A DNA stretch of 64,000 nucleotides. It comes from JBPRGG01 sp051418075 (GTDB taxonomy: Bacteria > Bacteroidota > Bacteroidia > Cytophagales > Cyclobacteriaceae). Shown piece by piece: positions 1-8,655 of this stretch. The notes beneath the pieces are model-generated. The model ran no database searches and had not been told where the DNA came from. It was given only the letters and a program-made list of their open reading frames with translations. Position 1 is the stretch's first letter, and each line of letters begins with the position of its first letter. The translations under genes were made by a program, and so were the position numbers. Where the stretch lies: NCBI GenBank assembly GCA_051418075.1, contig JBPRGG010000183.1, positions 23,360 to 87,359 of the forward strand. Reading direction: 5' to 3'.

Positions 1-1
1 T

Positions 2-427
2 AACCTGCTGTTCAGCGCCAATAAAGGTATAAAAGCTCTGGAACTTAAAAATGTGGCATCCGGCGGTGAATTTTCCCGGTTAATGTTTTGTGTAAAATAT
101 GTGCTGGCCGATAAAACAGCCTTACCAACCATTGTATTTGACGAAGTAGATGTCGGTATATCCGGAGAAATTGCCCTGAAAATGGTGAAAATGATGCAGG
201 TAATGGCTCAGAAACACCAGGTGCTGGTAATTACGCATCTTCCCCAGATAGCCTCCAAAGGAGATACGCATTATTTTGTCTTCAAAGACAACCAGTCGGC
301 CAAAACTGTGAGCAAGATCAGAAAACTTTCTGTTTCAGAAAGAATTGAGGAAGTGGCCAAGATGATCGGTGGCGAAAATCCTTCAGCCGTAGCTTTTGAA
401 AATGCCAGAGAACTGCTAGATCAGTAA
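2..427 (+). CDS. recN: DNA repair protein RecN, C-terminal part (cut by window start)
   Basis: RecN is an SMC-like ATPase that acts at double-strand breaks during recombinational repair. Only the last ~141 residues are present: the frame is open from base 2 and the true start lies before the window. Visible are the ABC-signature-like ASGGEFSRLM, the Walker B/D-loop stretch TIVFDEVDVGISG and the switch histidine in VITHLPQIAS, which is the usual order of the RecN C-terminal ATPase half. The gene ends tail to tail with the PIG-L gene, 18 bp away. Product assignment is firm; nothing can be said of the missing coiled-coil and N-terminal half. Confidence 0.93.
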   Translation, partial: NLLFSANKGIKALELKNVASGGEFSRLMFCVKYVLADKTALPTIVFDEVDVGISGEIALKMVKMMQVMAQKHQVLVITHLPQIASKGDTHYFVFKDNQSAKTVSKIRKLSVSERIEEVAKMIGGENPSAVAFENARELLDQ

Positions 428-445
428 TTCGTATTGTAAATTAAA

Positions 446-2929
446 TTAGTTGCCCAAGGATATGATGTTGGTAAAAAGCCGGTAAGCTCCCGGCACACCA
501 GCTGGCAATTGCCTGAACCAGGAATAACCTGAATATACAAAATGCCCCTGACCGAATTCAGCGATCAATAATCCTCCGTCTCTGGGATCTTCTCCCGGAT
601 CATGACTGGAAAGTATCGGCACAAACCGTTCATCCCATTTATTGGGAAAATACAACCCCCTTTCCTGCACCCAAAAGTCAAAGTCCTCGGAAGTGATCTT
701 ATTGGGTTGATTCAAAACCTCATGTTGAGGTGCCAGTATTTTTACCGGAGCATCTTCCACTGCTACCCGGTCCCGGGAAAGTTCCAGGGGATACGGTCCC
801 AGATCATCCAGTACAAGCCGGTGGCTGGTATTGTATTGAATGACCAGGGTTCCTCCCTGCTTCACATATTCCATCAGTCTGGGCTGGTAGTACACCAATC
901 TTTCATTGGTATTATAGGCCCGGATACCAGTAATAATAGCATCATATTGATCCAGATTACCATTAAGAAAATCCTGATCCTGTAAAATATTGATCTTATA
1001 TCCAATCTGCTCCAGATTTTCCGGGATAGCATCACCTGCACCGGGAATGTAGCCAATCAGATCGCCTTTTTTCTTTAAATCTATTTTCACAACTTTAGCA
1101 ATGGCCTGTGGGAACCAGGATTGGGTGGGAATATGCTCATAATCAATAGTGACCAGAGAATAGCTGAAGGTCTGCCCATTTAACTGAGTTACCGCCTTCA
1201 GTTCACCGGAAGAAGATTTTTCGGGGGGTATTAAACTGAACATGAAGTTCTTTTCCTCCCCTTTCAGGGCCAGATCAAACTGAACTTTTTCCGGCTTAAC
1301 CTGCCAGCCAGGCGGGATTTCCAGCCGGAGTTCTCCTGAAATATTACCTTTACCTGCTTTTACCAGCACATTGACTTCTTTGGCCTGGCTGTTGCCAAAA
1401 ACATATACCGGATTATCTATAATGGTGAATACAGGAGGTGTCACCTGGAATGGCTTATATATTTCTCCCCGGGCTGGATCGGTTTGTTTGTAAACCAAAG
1501 GAACATCATAAGGAAGCTTTTTACCGGCAATTTCCAGATCAAATTGTACAGTGATCGCCGGTGGATTTTCCGGCATTCCAATCATTTCCTGTTGGTCTAC
1601 ATTAAACATACCCAAAGTGCCTTCTTCCTTTAGCCAATAAGGTTGGGAGAAGGGCATATCCGTAGGCAGTAAGATATTTTTTTTAAAGTTGACCTTTTGA
1701 TTATTTTGCAATTGCTGATTGAATAAAGTATCCTGGTCAAAAAAACATACCTTTTCTAAATTTACAGGAACGGGTGAACGATTGATCATTTCAAAATCCA
1801 GTTCCAGGCTGTCTCCATTGGTAGCGGTAGGATCATCAGCAGTTACTTCCAGGTATAAGCCTAAACATGCCTCAATTATTTGCTTTAGTTCGTTGAGCTT
1901 AATTTTTTTCCAGTAGGTGTTGTCTACTTGTTCGATGGCTGTATAAGTCTTTACCAGTAATGGAACTACAGCTGATGGATTGAAAGGATCAAATTGGTCC
2001 AATGCCTGTTGAACCAGATTATCAACCTGCTCACCTCCAGGTAGTTGATCCCAGCTGGTATTGATTCCTGCAAATAGGGATTCATTCGGCCTTGCATTTT
2101 TTATGGGTTTCAGGTATTCTTCTTCCTGGCCCCGGGTGCCGGCAGCGCCAAAACCCTGACTACGGTGCTGACTGCGGCTTTCTGCCGCAACTTCTGTGTA
2201 GGACCTGCCCAGCAATGGATTGTATTCACCTACATTGATGGTTAACAAACCAGACTTATCAAAATCACGGCTTCCATAGAACCACCATGAGGTATTCCAG
2301 TAAAGCTTTTTAGGGCTCCAGGTATTTGTATATTCTAATTGTTCTGGGAAAGCTTCAGGGTCTCCGGCTAACTCAAAGGCTTCTTCAGCCAAAATAGCAG
2401 AGGCGGTGTGATGTCCATGAGTAGTGCCTGGTTCACTATTAAATCGGGTGATGATCACATCCGGCTGAAATTTACGAATTACCCAAACCATATCTGACAG
2501 CACCTCTTCCCTTTGCCAGATATTAAATGTTTCGTCAGGGTGTTTGGAATATCCGAAATCATTGGCCCGGCTGAAAAATTGTTTCCCTCCGTCTATCCTT
2601 CGGGCAGCCAAAAGCTCCTGGGTACGGATAATCCCCAGTGATTCCCTGATTTCCGGTCCAATCAGGTTTTGTCCACCATCTCCCCGGGTCAGGGAAAGGT
2701 AGGCTGTATTAAATAATTTTTCTTTGGATAAGTAAGCAATCAGACGGGTATTTTCGTCATCAGGATGCGCTGCTACATATAATACACTGCCCAGCACCTG
2801 AAGTTTCTGCAAAGCCAGCTGAATTTCAGAGGCATTATACCTTTTGGGAATCTGTGCCTGTACTAATAATATACTCCAAAAAGAAAATAAAAATCCGGCT
2901 AAAATTTTTGTCTTCAGTCCACTAAACAT
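446..2929 (-). CDS. Exported PIG-L family deacetylase with C-terminal ThuA/GATase-like domain
   Basis: 827-residue exported protein. An N-terminal hydrophobic signal (about residues 8-25, ending AQA-like) is followed by a PIG-L/LmbE domain with the zinc and catalytic motif AHPDDE (residues 54-59) and the second ligand group HGHH (171-174). PIG-L enzymes remove N-acetyl groups from GlcNAc-type sugars. The middle is beta-rich with an NEW3-like all-beta stretch, and the C-terminal ~200 residues resemble a ThuA/class-I amidotransferase-like fold (DAIITGIRAYNT). The family's core is about 230 residues, so this is one of the large multidomain versions common in Bacteroidota. Substrate unknown. It stands alone on the minus strand. 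Confidence 0.88.
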   Translation of the reverse strand: MFSGLKTKILAGFLFSFWSILLVQAQIPKRYNASEIQLALQKLQVLGSVLYVAAHPDDENTRLIAYLSKEKLFNTAYLSLTRGDGGQNLIGPEIRESLGIIRTQELLAARRIDGGKQFFSRANDFGYSKHPDETFNIWQREEVLSDMVWVIRKFQPDVIITRFNSEPGTTHGHHTASAILAEEAFELAGDPEAFPEQLEYTNTWSPKKLYWNTSWWFYGSRDFDKSGLLTINVGEYNPLLGRSYTEVAAESRSQHRSQGFGAAGTRGQEEEYLKPIKNARPNESLFAGINTSWDQLPGGEQVDNLVQQALDQFDPFNPSAVVPLLVKTYTAIEQVDNTYWKKIKLNELKQIIEACLGLYLEVTADDPTATNGDSLELDFEMINRSPVPVNLEKVCFFDQDTLFNQQLQNNQKVNFKKNILLPTDMPFSQPYWLKEEGTLGMFNVDQQEMIGMPENPPAITVQFDLEIAGKKLPYDVPLVYKQTDPARGEIYKPFQVTPPVFTIIDNPVYVFGNSQAKEVNVLVKAGKGNISGELRLEIPPGWQVKPEKVQFDLALKGEEKNFMFSLIPPEKSSSGELKAVTQLNGQTFSYSLVTIDYEHIPTQSWFPQAIAKVVKIDLKKKGDLIGYIPGAGDAIPENLEQIGYKINILQDQDFLNGNLDQYDAIITGIRAYNTNERLVYYQPRLMEYVKQGGTLVIQYNTSHRLVLDDLGPYPLELSRDRVAVEDAPVKILAPQHEVLNQPNKITSEDFDFWVQERGLYFPNKWDERFVPILSSHDPGEDPRDGGLLIAEFGQGHFVYSGYSWFRQLPAGVPGAYRLFTNIISLGN

Positions 2930-3452
2930 ATTGAAAGGTTCTAATCCATTGAACAGAACAACGAAAGTAATTAAAAATTGTTGAACTGACTAATGCGTAA
3001 TCCCGGAAATAAAAAAAGACAGGTTTAATAAACTTTTGCCTGTTGCATTCACCAATGTATAAATTAATGTAATGGCCGATCTCATCTCAAGGGAAAAGGT
3101 TATCTACATTTAGCTCCAACTACATTACTCATTACAGGAGGGCCATGGGTTATTAGAAAGTAAAAAGCAACACCGGGCCAACTGGTGTCCAGGCACCACA
3201 GTGTACCAGGCCACGATGGCCCCCAGGGCAAAGGCTGCGATCCCAGTGCGGTATATTTTTCGTTCTTGATTTTTATAGGTCCTTTTGTATCAAGACAAAT
3301 TACCAGTCAACCGGCTGACAAAAGATAGAGTAAAAAAGAATGCATACTTAGATGCATACAGCAAATATCTATACATTCCTGGAAGCTTTGAGTCATTTCC
3401 AATAACTTCAGCCTCCATCTTTTCCCGGTAAAATCAGGTAAAAACAATATTA
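2930..3452. other. 523-bp intergenic region with a GC-rich island
   Basis: There is no start-to-stop gene here. Most is AT-rich, but 3140-3255 is a conspicuous GC-rich island that holds short inverted repeats (TGGTG/CACCA at about 3190-3206, GGCC/GGCC further on) and, on the minus strand, an open frame without a start codon (see separate entry). At 3340-3359 the octamer ATGCATAC occurs twice with a 12-bp period, upstream of the PIG-L gene in its reading direction. Confidence 0.6.
3125..3289 (-). pseudogene. Possible relic of a small membrane protein, or a structured RNA
   Basis: A minus-strand frame of about 54 codons, open from a TGA at 3290-3292 to a TAA at 3125-3127, has no ATG/GTG/TTG start near its beginning. 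It reads as a basic stretch (KNQERKIYRTG) followed by a plausible membrane helix (IAAFALGAIVAWYTVVPG). That composition resembles a real coding remnant more than random intergenic DNA. The same bases are GC-rich and self-complementary, so a structured RNA is the competing explanation. I do not recognise a family. Confidence 0.25.
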
Positions 3453-4490
3453 CTAATCAAACTCGATCATCGCCTTCATCACCCCGTCAGCATAATTATC
3501 CACCAGGTCAAAAGCTTCCTTGGTTTGTTCAAACTTATATCGATGAGTCACCATGGGCTTGGCATCTATACTTTGGCTTTGCATCATATCCAGGGTATCC
3601 TGCACACATTCATTCTGGCGACGAACATTGGTGATAGTGATTTCCTTATGACGCAATTTATCCACATCAAAAGACCAGCGGTTGAACTCCGGAATTCCAA
3701 TGATCATTAATTTGCCTCCCGGTTTTAGCAAATCTACCGCATTATCAATAGCATCCTGCTGTCCACAACATTCAAACACAACATCTAATAAATGTGGCTC
3801 TCTCGATGTAATTTCTTTAACAACATCTTCCTGGTCCGGATTACCAGCCCAGGTAGCACCATTTTCTCTGGCCATCTTTAATCTTTCCGGTACTTTATCT
3901 GTCACATAAAAAGTAGTAGCCCCCTTGGCTTGGGCCGGTAGCAAAACACTCATACCAATCGGGCCAAATCCTAAAATACCCACTGCTGCACCTGGCATGG
4001 GAATTGACTGTTGAACCGCATATACGCCGATGGCCAATGGTTCAGATAATGCTGCTTCATCCAGGTCTAGATTATCATGCATGGGAAAACAGCTGGTTTC
4101 CGGCATGACGATATATTCTGATAAACACCCATCTGCCTGACCGGGGCAGCCCAGAAATTTTAATTTTCTACAGGTATGCGGACGTCCGGCTTTACACTGA
4201 TCACATTCCCAACAGGGCATGGCCGGCTCAATGGCAATTTCATCTCCGGGTTTTACCCGGGTAACATTTTTCCCTACTTCCACCACCACTCCACCTGCTT
4301 CATGACCAACCGGAAATGGGTATTTTACCACCTGGGATCCAATCTTCCCTGAAACGTAATAGTGAATATCAGAACCACAAACCCCTACCCGGGATAATTT
4401 GATCAAAACATCCGTATCGTTTTGTATTTGAGGATCAGGCACTTCCACCATTTTCATTTGACGTATGCCTGTTAAAACCATTGAATTCAT
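3453..4490 (-). CDS. Zinc-dependent medium-chain alcohol/polyol dehydrogenase
   Basis: 345 residues, normal length for medium-chain dehydrogenases. The catalytic-zinc region is GVCGSDIHYY with GHEAGGVVVEVG; the structural-zinc cysteine cluster is CWECDQCKAGRPHTC; the NAD(P) Rossmann loop is GILGFGPIGMS. The SDIHYY motif and length fit the sorbitol/xylitol/threonine dehydrogenase branch, so it probably oxidises a sugar alcohol or similar secondary alcohol in the cytoplasm using NAD. The exact substrate cannot be read. It lies downstream, on the same strand, of the P450 and aldo/keto reductase genes but with a 255-bp gap, so a shared transcript is uncertain. Confidence 0.88.
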   Translation of the reverse strand: MNSMVLTGIRQMKMVEVPDPQIQNDTDVLIKLSRVGVCGSDIHYYVSGKIGSQVVKYPFPVGHEAGGVVVEVGKNVTRVKPGDEIAIEPAMPCWECDQCKAGRPHTCRKLKFLGCPGQADGCLSEYIVMPETSCFPMHDNLDLDEAALSEPLAIGVYAVQQSIPMPGAAVGILGFGPIGMSVLLPAQAKGATTFYVTDKVPERLKMARENGATWAGNPDQEDVVKEITSREPHLLDVVFECCGQQDAIDNAVDLLKPGGKLMIIGIPEFNRWSFDVDKLRHKEITITNVRRQNECVQDTLDMMQSQSIDAKPMVTHRYKFEQTKEAFDLVDNYADGVMKAMIEFD

Positions 4491-4745
4491 ATATTATTTT
4501 TTAAATAACCATCAATTAACTATGTCAAATATAAAGTAGAATAATCATTGGCCTATACTGTAGCATCCTGAATTATTGTATAAAACTTCAGACATACTAC
4601 CAATTTTGTTTTTAAAATTACGCTAAACATTTGATCGCGGGGACGGGCATCAATCAAAACTGAATTACAACAGGAAATGATCCCATATTCCTCCTCCCCA
4701 TCCGGACCGGTATCCAAACCTGCGGAAAGAAGAAATATCCTTCTT

Positions 4746-6044
4746 CTATTGATTGGTTTTGGTAGTAGCTTCTGCCTTGGAGCTGACTTTAGTTTTTGGC
4801 TGATTGTAGGTAACCTGACTCATAATAAACCGGCTTTGAGGCGTGGTTGGCATGCGGGACATATTTACACTCAGGTCCTGGACAGGCACTTGATAATCCA
4901 TCCTTTGGGTAAGAAATTGGGCCGCTTGTTTCATCACGTCAATAGTAAGCCATTCACCAGCACATCTATGGCCTTTATAATGATCACCGCCACCCTGTGG
5001 AATATAGTTATAAGGGTTCTCCTGCCAGGTGCGGAACCTTTCAGGCCGGAATTCTCCGGGATCCTTCCAGATACCCTCATGATGATCAATGCCATGAATA
5101 TCCAGGATTACCAATCTCCCTTTTTTAAACAGATAATCTTTCCATTCAAAATCTTCCTTTACTATTGCTCCTATAAATGGGGTGAACGGATAGAATCTTC
5201 TGACTTCTTTGACAAATAATTCCTGGTATTGGTCTTTATTCTCCTTTACTTGTTGTCTGATTTCAGGATAATCATGAAGGGCAAGAGCTTCAAATACAAT
5301 ATAATAAGCAATAGCCACAACGGGACGGATGATATTCATTAATTCCACTGTGGCAATTTGAGGATCCAGTAGCTCATGGTCCAGATCTCTGTGCCAGGCA
5401 AACTGATAGATAGCCGAGTCCTTATCTACTTCAAGCTTTTTTTCCCTGACCAGGTTAATCAAACCTCTGATCCAATTTTCACTGCTGTTCCGGGCCATTT
5501 TACCTTTCAAATGACGAGGACCCAATCCGCCAAATGAATCAACCATCTGTCCAAACTCCCTGGATCGCTGACCTACTTCTTCCGGTTTTAAAGGCACTCC
5601 ACACCAATCACAGCTGGCCTGACAAAGAATTTCTTCCACTTCATCAAACAGAACCACCTGATCCATAGACTCCCATTTTTTAATATACTTTTCCCAATAA
5701 TCTGCCAACAATGCCATCAATAATTTCAGACTTTCAGGCCCCATCAATGACATAAACATAGCTTTACGATGTTCATGGGCTTTTCCGTCCAGACCATGCA
5801 CGCCTCCCTGACCAAACAAAGATTTTTTCACCCGTTTTGGGGTAGCTTTTTTTCTCATAAAACGATTGGAATAAAATATTTCCGACGCTTCAGGACCGCT
5901 GATAAAAATGGCTTTTTTGCCCATTAATCGTGTTTGAAAAACTTCGGTATCTAACCTCCTTCTCATTTTAGGAATGAAATTGTATCCATTTTTGAGCAGA
6001 CTTAAAGTACTATCGGGCAGGTTGTTTTTGGGAATATTTCTCAT
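4746..6044 (-). CDS. CYP152-type fatty-acid peroxygenase cytochrome P450
   Basis: 432-residue soluble cytochrome P450 with features of the CYP152 (P450-BSbeta/SPalpha) peroxygenases. These use H2O2 directly to hydroxylate or decarboxylate fatty acids without a redox partner. The heme-binding loop is GGGDHYKGHRCAGE with the proximal cysteine at 361; the K-helix ExxR is E280-R283; and the I-helix carries the RP pair (R240-P241) that in CYP152 enzymes replaces the usual acid/threonine and binds the fatty-acid carboxylate. No membrane anchor. A 7-bp inverted repeat (4728-4734/4741-4747) overlaps the stop. No ferredoxin gene is adjacent, which fits a peroxygenase. Confidence 0.9.
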   Translation of the reverse strand: MRNIPKNNLPDSTLSLLKNGYNFIPKMRRRLDTEVFQTRLMGKKAIFISGPEASEIFYSNRFMRKKATPKRVKKSLFGQGGVHGLDGKAHEHRKAMFMSLMGPESLKLLMALLADYWEKYIKKWESMDQVVLFDEVEEILCQASCDWCGVPLKPEEVGQRSREFGQMVDSFGGLGPRHLKGKMARNSSENWIRGLINLVREKKLEVDKDSAIYQFAWHRDLDHELLDPQIATVELMNIIRPVVAIAYYIVFEALALHDYPEIRQQVKENKDQYQELFVKEVRRFYPFTPFIGAIVKEDFEWKDYLFKKGRLVILDIHGIDHHEGIWKDPGEFRPERFRTWQENPYNYIPQGGGDHYKGHRCAGEWLTIDVMKQAAQFLTQRMDYQVPVQDLSVNMSRMPTTPQSRFIMSQVTYNQPKTKVSSKAEATTKTNQ

Positions 6045-6374
6045 CGTTTAAAAAATCTTTTTAATTAAACACCGGACCTGCTACTATGTTTTGTTACTCC
6101 ATGAATATATGCAAGCCATTTCAATTTAAAATGGTGTTGATATATTAAAGTAAAAAACTTTCTCATAAAAAATTTCAAGGCTAAAGTAAGCACCATCCAG
6201 GTAAAAGACTTATTGCAGCCTTGCAAAGCTGATAACCAGATTGCTTCATTGACTTTAATCGGAATGTTCAAAAAAAGAAGTGAAATAAAGCTGCCCTGTT
6301 GTTCCGGAAAGAAAAAATATTGGTGATACCAGACAGGTAACACCAACAACAAAAGAATTTTTTATTTTTATGAT
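6045..6374. other. 330-bp intergenic region, nothing supported
   Basis: AT-rich spacer between the P450 and aldo/keto reductase genes. A 95-codon minus-strand frame (6065-6352) fills most of it, but its translation is rich in W, H and F, has no domain-like pattern and no convincing start, so I do not call it. No clear promoter or terminator seen. Confidence 0.5.
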
Positions 6375-7367
6375 TTAGGCACCCAGTATCTGGTCAACCT
6401 GTTCTAATTCTTTTTGATCAAAGTCAAGGTTTTTGGTACAATCAATATTGGCTTCCAACTGATTTACTGAACTGGCTCCAATTAGCACAGAGGTAATAGC
6501 AGCATTTCTTAATATCCAGCTAAGGGCCATTTGAGCCATAGATTGACCTCGTTTTTCAGCCATTTCATTTAACTGGCGTACTTTTTTCACCCGCTCTTCC
6601 GTGACATGTTCAGGCCATAAATAACCGTAGGATTTCCCCGCCCTGGAATCTTCCGGAATTCCTTTCAAATATTTATTAGTCAATAGTCCCTGGGCCAGGG
6701 GTGAAAAAGCGATACCTCCCACTCCATTTTTTTCCAGTTCATCAAACAGCCCCTGCTCAGGAGTTCTTTCAAACATGGAATACTTCATTTGATGGATCAG
6801 GCAAGGAGTGCCTAACTTATTCAAAATTTCAACAGCCTTCCTGGTTTGTTCGGGCGGATAATTAGAAATTCCGGCATACAAAGCTCTTCCGGATCTTACT
6901 ATGTAATCCAAAGCCCCCATTGTTTCCTCCAGGGGCGTTTCCGGATCAAAGCGGTGAGAATAAAAAAGATCCACATAATCCATTTGCATCCGCTTCAAAC
7001 TTTGATCACAGCTTGCCACTAAATACTTTCGTGAACCCCAGTCTCCATAAGGCCCGGGCCACATATCGAAACCTGCTTTGGAAGAAATAAAAAGTTGGTC
7101 CCGATAGGGTCGCAGATCTTTTTGCATCATCCTGCCAAAATTCTCTTCAGCAGTACCGTAGGGAGGACCGTAATTATTGGCCAAATCCAGGTGGGTGATA
7201 CCCAGATCAAAAGCTCTCCTGATTATTTCCCGGCCTTTTTCGAAATTTTCTACATCTCCGAAATTGTGCCACAACCCCAGCGAAACTACAGGTAGTTTTA
7301 CCCCGCTTTTACCACAGCGGTTGTATTTCATGGTTTCATATCGGTCTTTTGCAGCTTGATAGATCAT
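6375..7367 (-). CDS. Aldo/keto reductase, YghZ-like
   Basis: 330-residue cytoplasmic NADPH-dependent oxidoreductase of the aldo/keto reductase superfamily, closest in pattern to E. coli YghZ (L-glyceraldehyde-3-phosphate reductase). The catalytic tetrad is readable: D and Y in LDLANNYGPPYG, K in ISSKAG, H in YSHRFDPETP. The N-terminus YETMKYNRCGKSG and LGLWHNFGD are typical of the YghZ/Kv-beta branch, and the C-terminal SVLIGASSVNQLEAN is the cofactor-binding loop. The first ATG is kept because YghZ-like proteins carry this short N-terminal extension; an internal ATG 12 codons later is the alternative. It probably detoxifies reactive aldehydes. Confidence 0.9.
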   Translation of the reverse strand: MIYQAAKDRYETMKYNRCGKSGVKLPVVSLGLWHNFGDVENFEKGREIIRRAFDLGITHLDLANNYGPPYGTAEENFGRMMQKDLRPYRDQLFISSKAGFDMWPGPYGDWGSRKYLVASCDQSLKRMQMDYVDLFYSHRFDPETPLEETMGALDYIVRSGRALYAGISNYPPEQTRKAVEILNKLGTPCLIHQMKYSMFERTPEQGLFDELEKNGVGGIAFSPLAQGLLTNKYLKGIPEDSRAGKSYGYLWPEHVTEERVKKVRQLNEMAEKRGQSMAQMALSWILRNAAITSVLIGASSVNQLEANIDCTKNLDFDQKELEQVDQILGA

Positions 7368-7473
7368 AATACTAAGATTTAGTTTAAAAAAATTACTTGC
7401 CTAAATTATAAAAATTTCACCAGCTTTTAAATGAAAATCAACGGGTTAAAAATTATTCTTGAATATTCTTTAC

Positions 7474-7517
7474 GTTCTGTGTTTACAGAACAAACTATTT
7501 ATACTATATTTACAGTA
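7474..7517. promoter_or_regulatory. Two operator-like palindromes upstream of the GbsR-type regulator
   Basis: GTTCTGTGTTTACAGAAC (7474-7491) is an 18-bp inverted repeat. ATACTATATTTACAGTAC (7501-7518 region) is a second, related 18-mer with a centre-to-centre distance of about 27-28 bp, between two and three helical turns. Both share the core CTrTrTTTACAG. The second overlaps a -7-like TATATTTA (7505-7512), 28 bp before the start codon of the regulator. This arrangement suggests autoregulation by the adjacent gene; the pairing of regulator and site is inference. Confidence 0.5.
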
Positions 7518-7539
7518 CATTATAAGAAAATCAAACACC

Positions 7540-8001
7540 ATGAAGGATAATGTACATCAATTTGTTGAAGAAATGGCCCTGATGCTGGAAGAAAGAGGTT
7601 TTCCGCGTATGGCCGGAAGGGTAGCAGCCTGGTTAATGATCTGCCAGCCCAAACATCAGTCTATGACAGACCTGGTAAATGTGCTAGAAGCCAGTAAAAG
7701 CTCTGTCAGTACTGCCTTGCGTATGCTTATTCAATTCGACCTGGTTAGAAAAGTCAGCCTCAGGGGTGAAAGAAAAGACCATTATGTGCTGAAAGAAGAA
7801 ATCTGGAGCAATACCATGCAAGAAGCACTGGAACGAATTGCCAAATTTAAGGCTATTGTCAGCAAGGGATTACAAATGTTGGATGAATCAGATCAGGTCA
7901 GACTACAGGTACTCAGAGATATGAAAGAAGCCTATGACTTTTGGGAATTACATATCCCACCCCTGCAGGAAAAATGGGAACAAGAAAAGATGAAAAAATA
8001 A
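7540..8001 (+). CDS. GbsR/MarR-type winged-helix regulator
   Basis: 153 residues from the ATG at 7540. An upstream in-frame extension from 7459 is rejected because it would run through the palindromic operators and reads as hydrophobic noise. The fold pattern is that of GbsR-like MarR relatives: EEMALMLEERGFPRMAGRVAAWL, then the helix-turn-helix DLVNVLEASKSSVSTALRML, then the wing RKVSLRGERKDHYVL. GbsR proteins respond to small ligands (choline in Bacillus), but many Bacteroidota homologues sit beside exporters. It lies 70 bp upstream of and co-oriented with the TetR/exporter operon, so it may control that operon as well as itself. Ligand unknown. Confidence 0.85.
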   Translation: MKDNVHQFVEEMALMLEERGFPRMAGRVAAWLMICQPKHQSMTDLVNVLEASKSSVSTALRMLIQFDLVRKVSLRGERKDHYVLKEEIWSNTMQEALERIAKFKAIVSKGLQMLDESDQVRLQVLRDMKEAYDFWELHIPPLQEKWEQEKMKK

Positions 8002-8043
8002 TGGATTTGCACAACTTTTTCTCGCAATGATCGTCAATATTTA

Positions 8044-8061
8044 TGACTGACCGTTTAGTCA
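8044..8061. promoter_or_regulatory. TetR-type operator candidate
   Basis: TGACTGACCGTTTAGTCA is an interrupted palindrome with arms TGACT and AGTCA. It contains the TGAC...GTCA pattern with a central GACCG typical of TetR-family operators, and lies 10 bp before the TetR start codon. It is probably the autoregulatory site of the downstream gene and hence of the whole operon. Confidence 0.5.
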
Positions 8062-8071
8062 ATATTAAAAT

Positions 8072-8647
8072 ATGTCACCCAGAACAAAAGAACAATTAGC
8101 CCAAATTAAGACCCGAAGAAGAAACCAGATCATGGTGGTGGCTTTGGAGAACTTTGCCAAATCAGGTTATCACAAAACCTCTATAGATCTCATTGCAAAA
8201 CAGGCCAATATATCCAAGGGGCTGGTTTACAATTACTTTCAAAGTAAAGACGATATTCTAAAAGCGCTAATTGAAATGGTCTTTAAAGAATTTGAAGGAC
8301 TTATGAGTGAATTGAATATAGATCAACCTAAAGAAGTGCTGCGAAAATTATTTTCCCTTTATTTCAGCTTGTTACGACAAAAAACTGAATTCTATAAATT
8401 ATTTGCCATGATTTCCATGCGGGCCAATGAATTCAATTTTATTGCTGAATTTGTAAAGCAAAAATATGAGCAATATAAAGACCTGCTCACCCAATTGCTA
8501 TCGGCCATCGACCTGGAAAACCCCGCTGAAGAGGCCTTGATCCTGACCAGTTTATTTGATGGAATTGGTTTTCAATACATTGTAATTGGTGATGACTATC
8601 CCCTGGATAAATATGAAAAATATATAATTGATAAATACTGTAAATAA
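8072..8647 (+). CDS. TetR family transcriptional regulator
   Basis: 191 residues. The N-terminal DNA-binding domain is clear: IMVVALENFAKSGYHKTS, then the helix-turn-helix IDLIAKQANISKGLVYNYFQ and SKDDILKALIE (about residues 14-66). The C-terminal ligand-binding helices are unrecognised, as usual. It is the first gene of the operon encoding a LolA-like protein, two permeases, an ATPase and a beta-barrel; the next gene follows after 8 bp. It is likely a repressor released by a lipophilic ligand, acting on the palindrome just upstream. Regulator role firm; ligand unknown. Confidence 0.9.
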   Translation: MSPRTKEQLAQIKTRRRNQIMVVALENFAKSGYHKTSIDLIAKQANISKGLVYNYFQSKDDILKALIEMVFKEFEGLMSELNIDQPKEVLRKLFSLYFSLLRQKTEFYKLFAMISMRANEFNFIAEFVKQKYEQYKDLLTQLLSAIDLENPAEEALILTSLFDGIGFQYIVIGDDYPLDKYEKYIIDKYCK

Positions 8648-8655
8648 GCATAATA

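Noticed and set aside
4677..5219. 180-codon plus-strand open frame
   Set aside because: Antisense to the P450 gene, whose heme motif and ExxR fix the true frame.
6065..6352. 95-codon minus-strand frame in the P450/reductase gap
   Set aside because: No start context, no domain pattern, atypical composition; left as intergenic.
7459..7539. N-terminal extension of the GbsR-type regulator
   Set aside because: It would run through the two palindromes and the -7 element; ATG at 7540 matches the family start.
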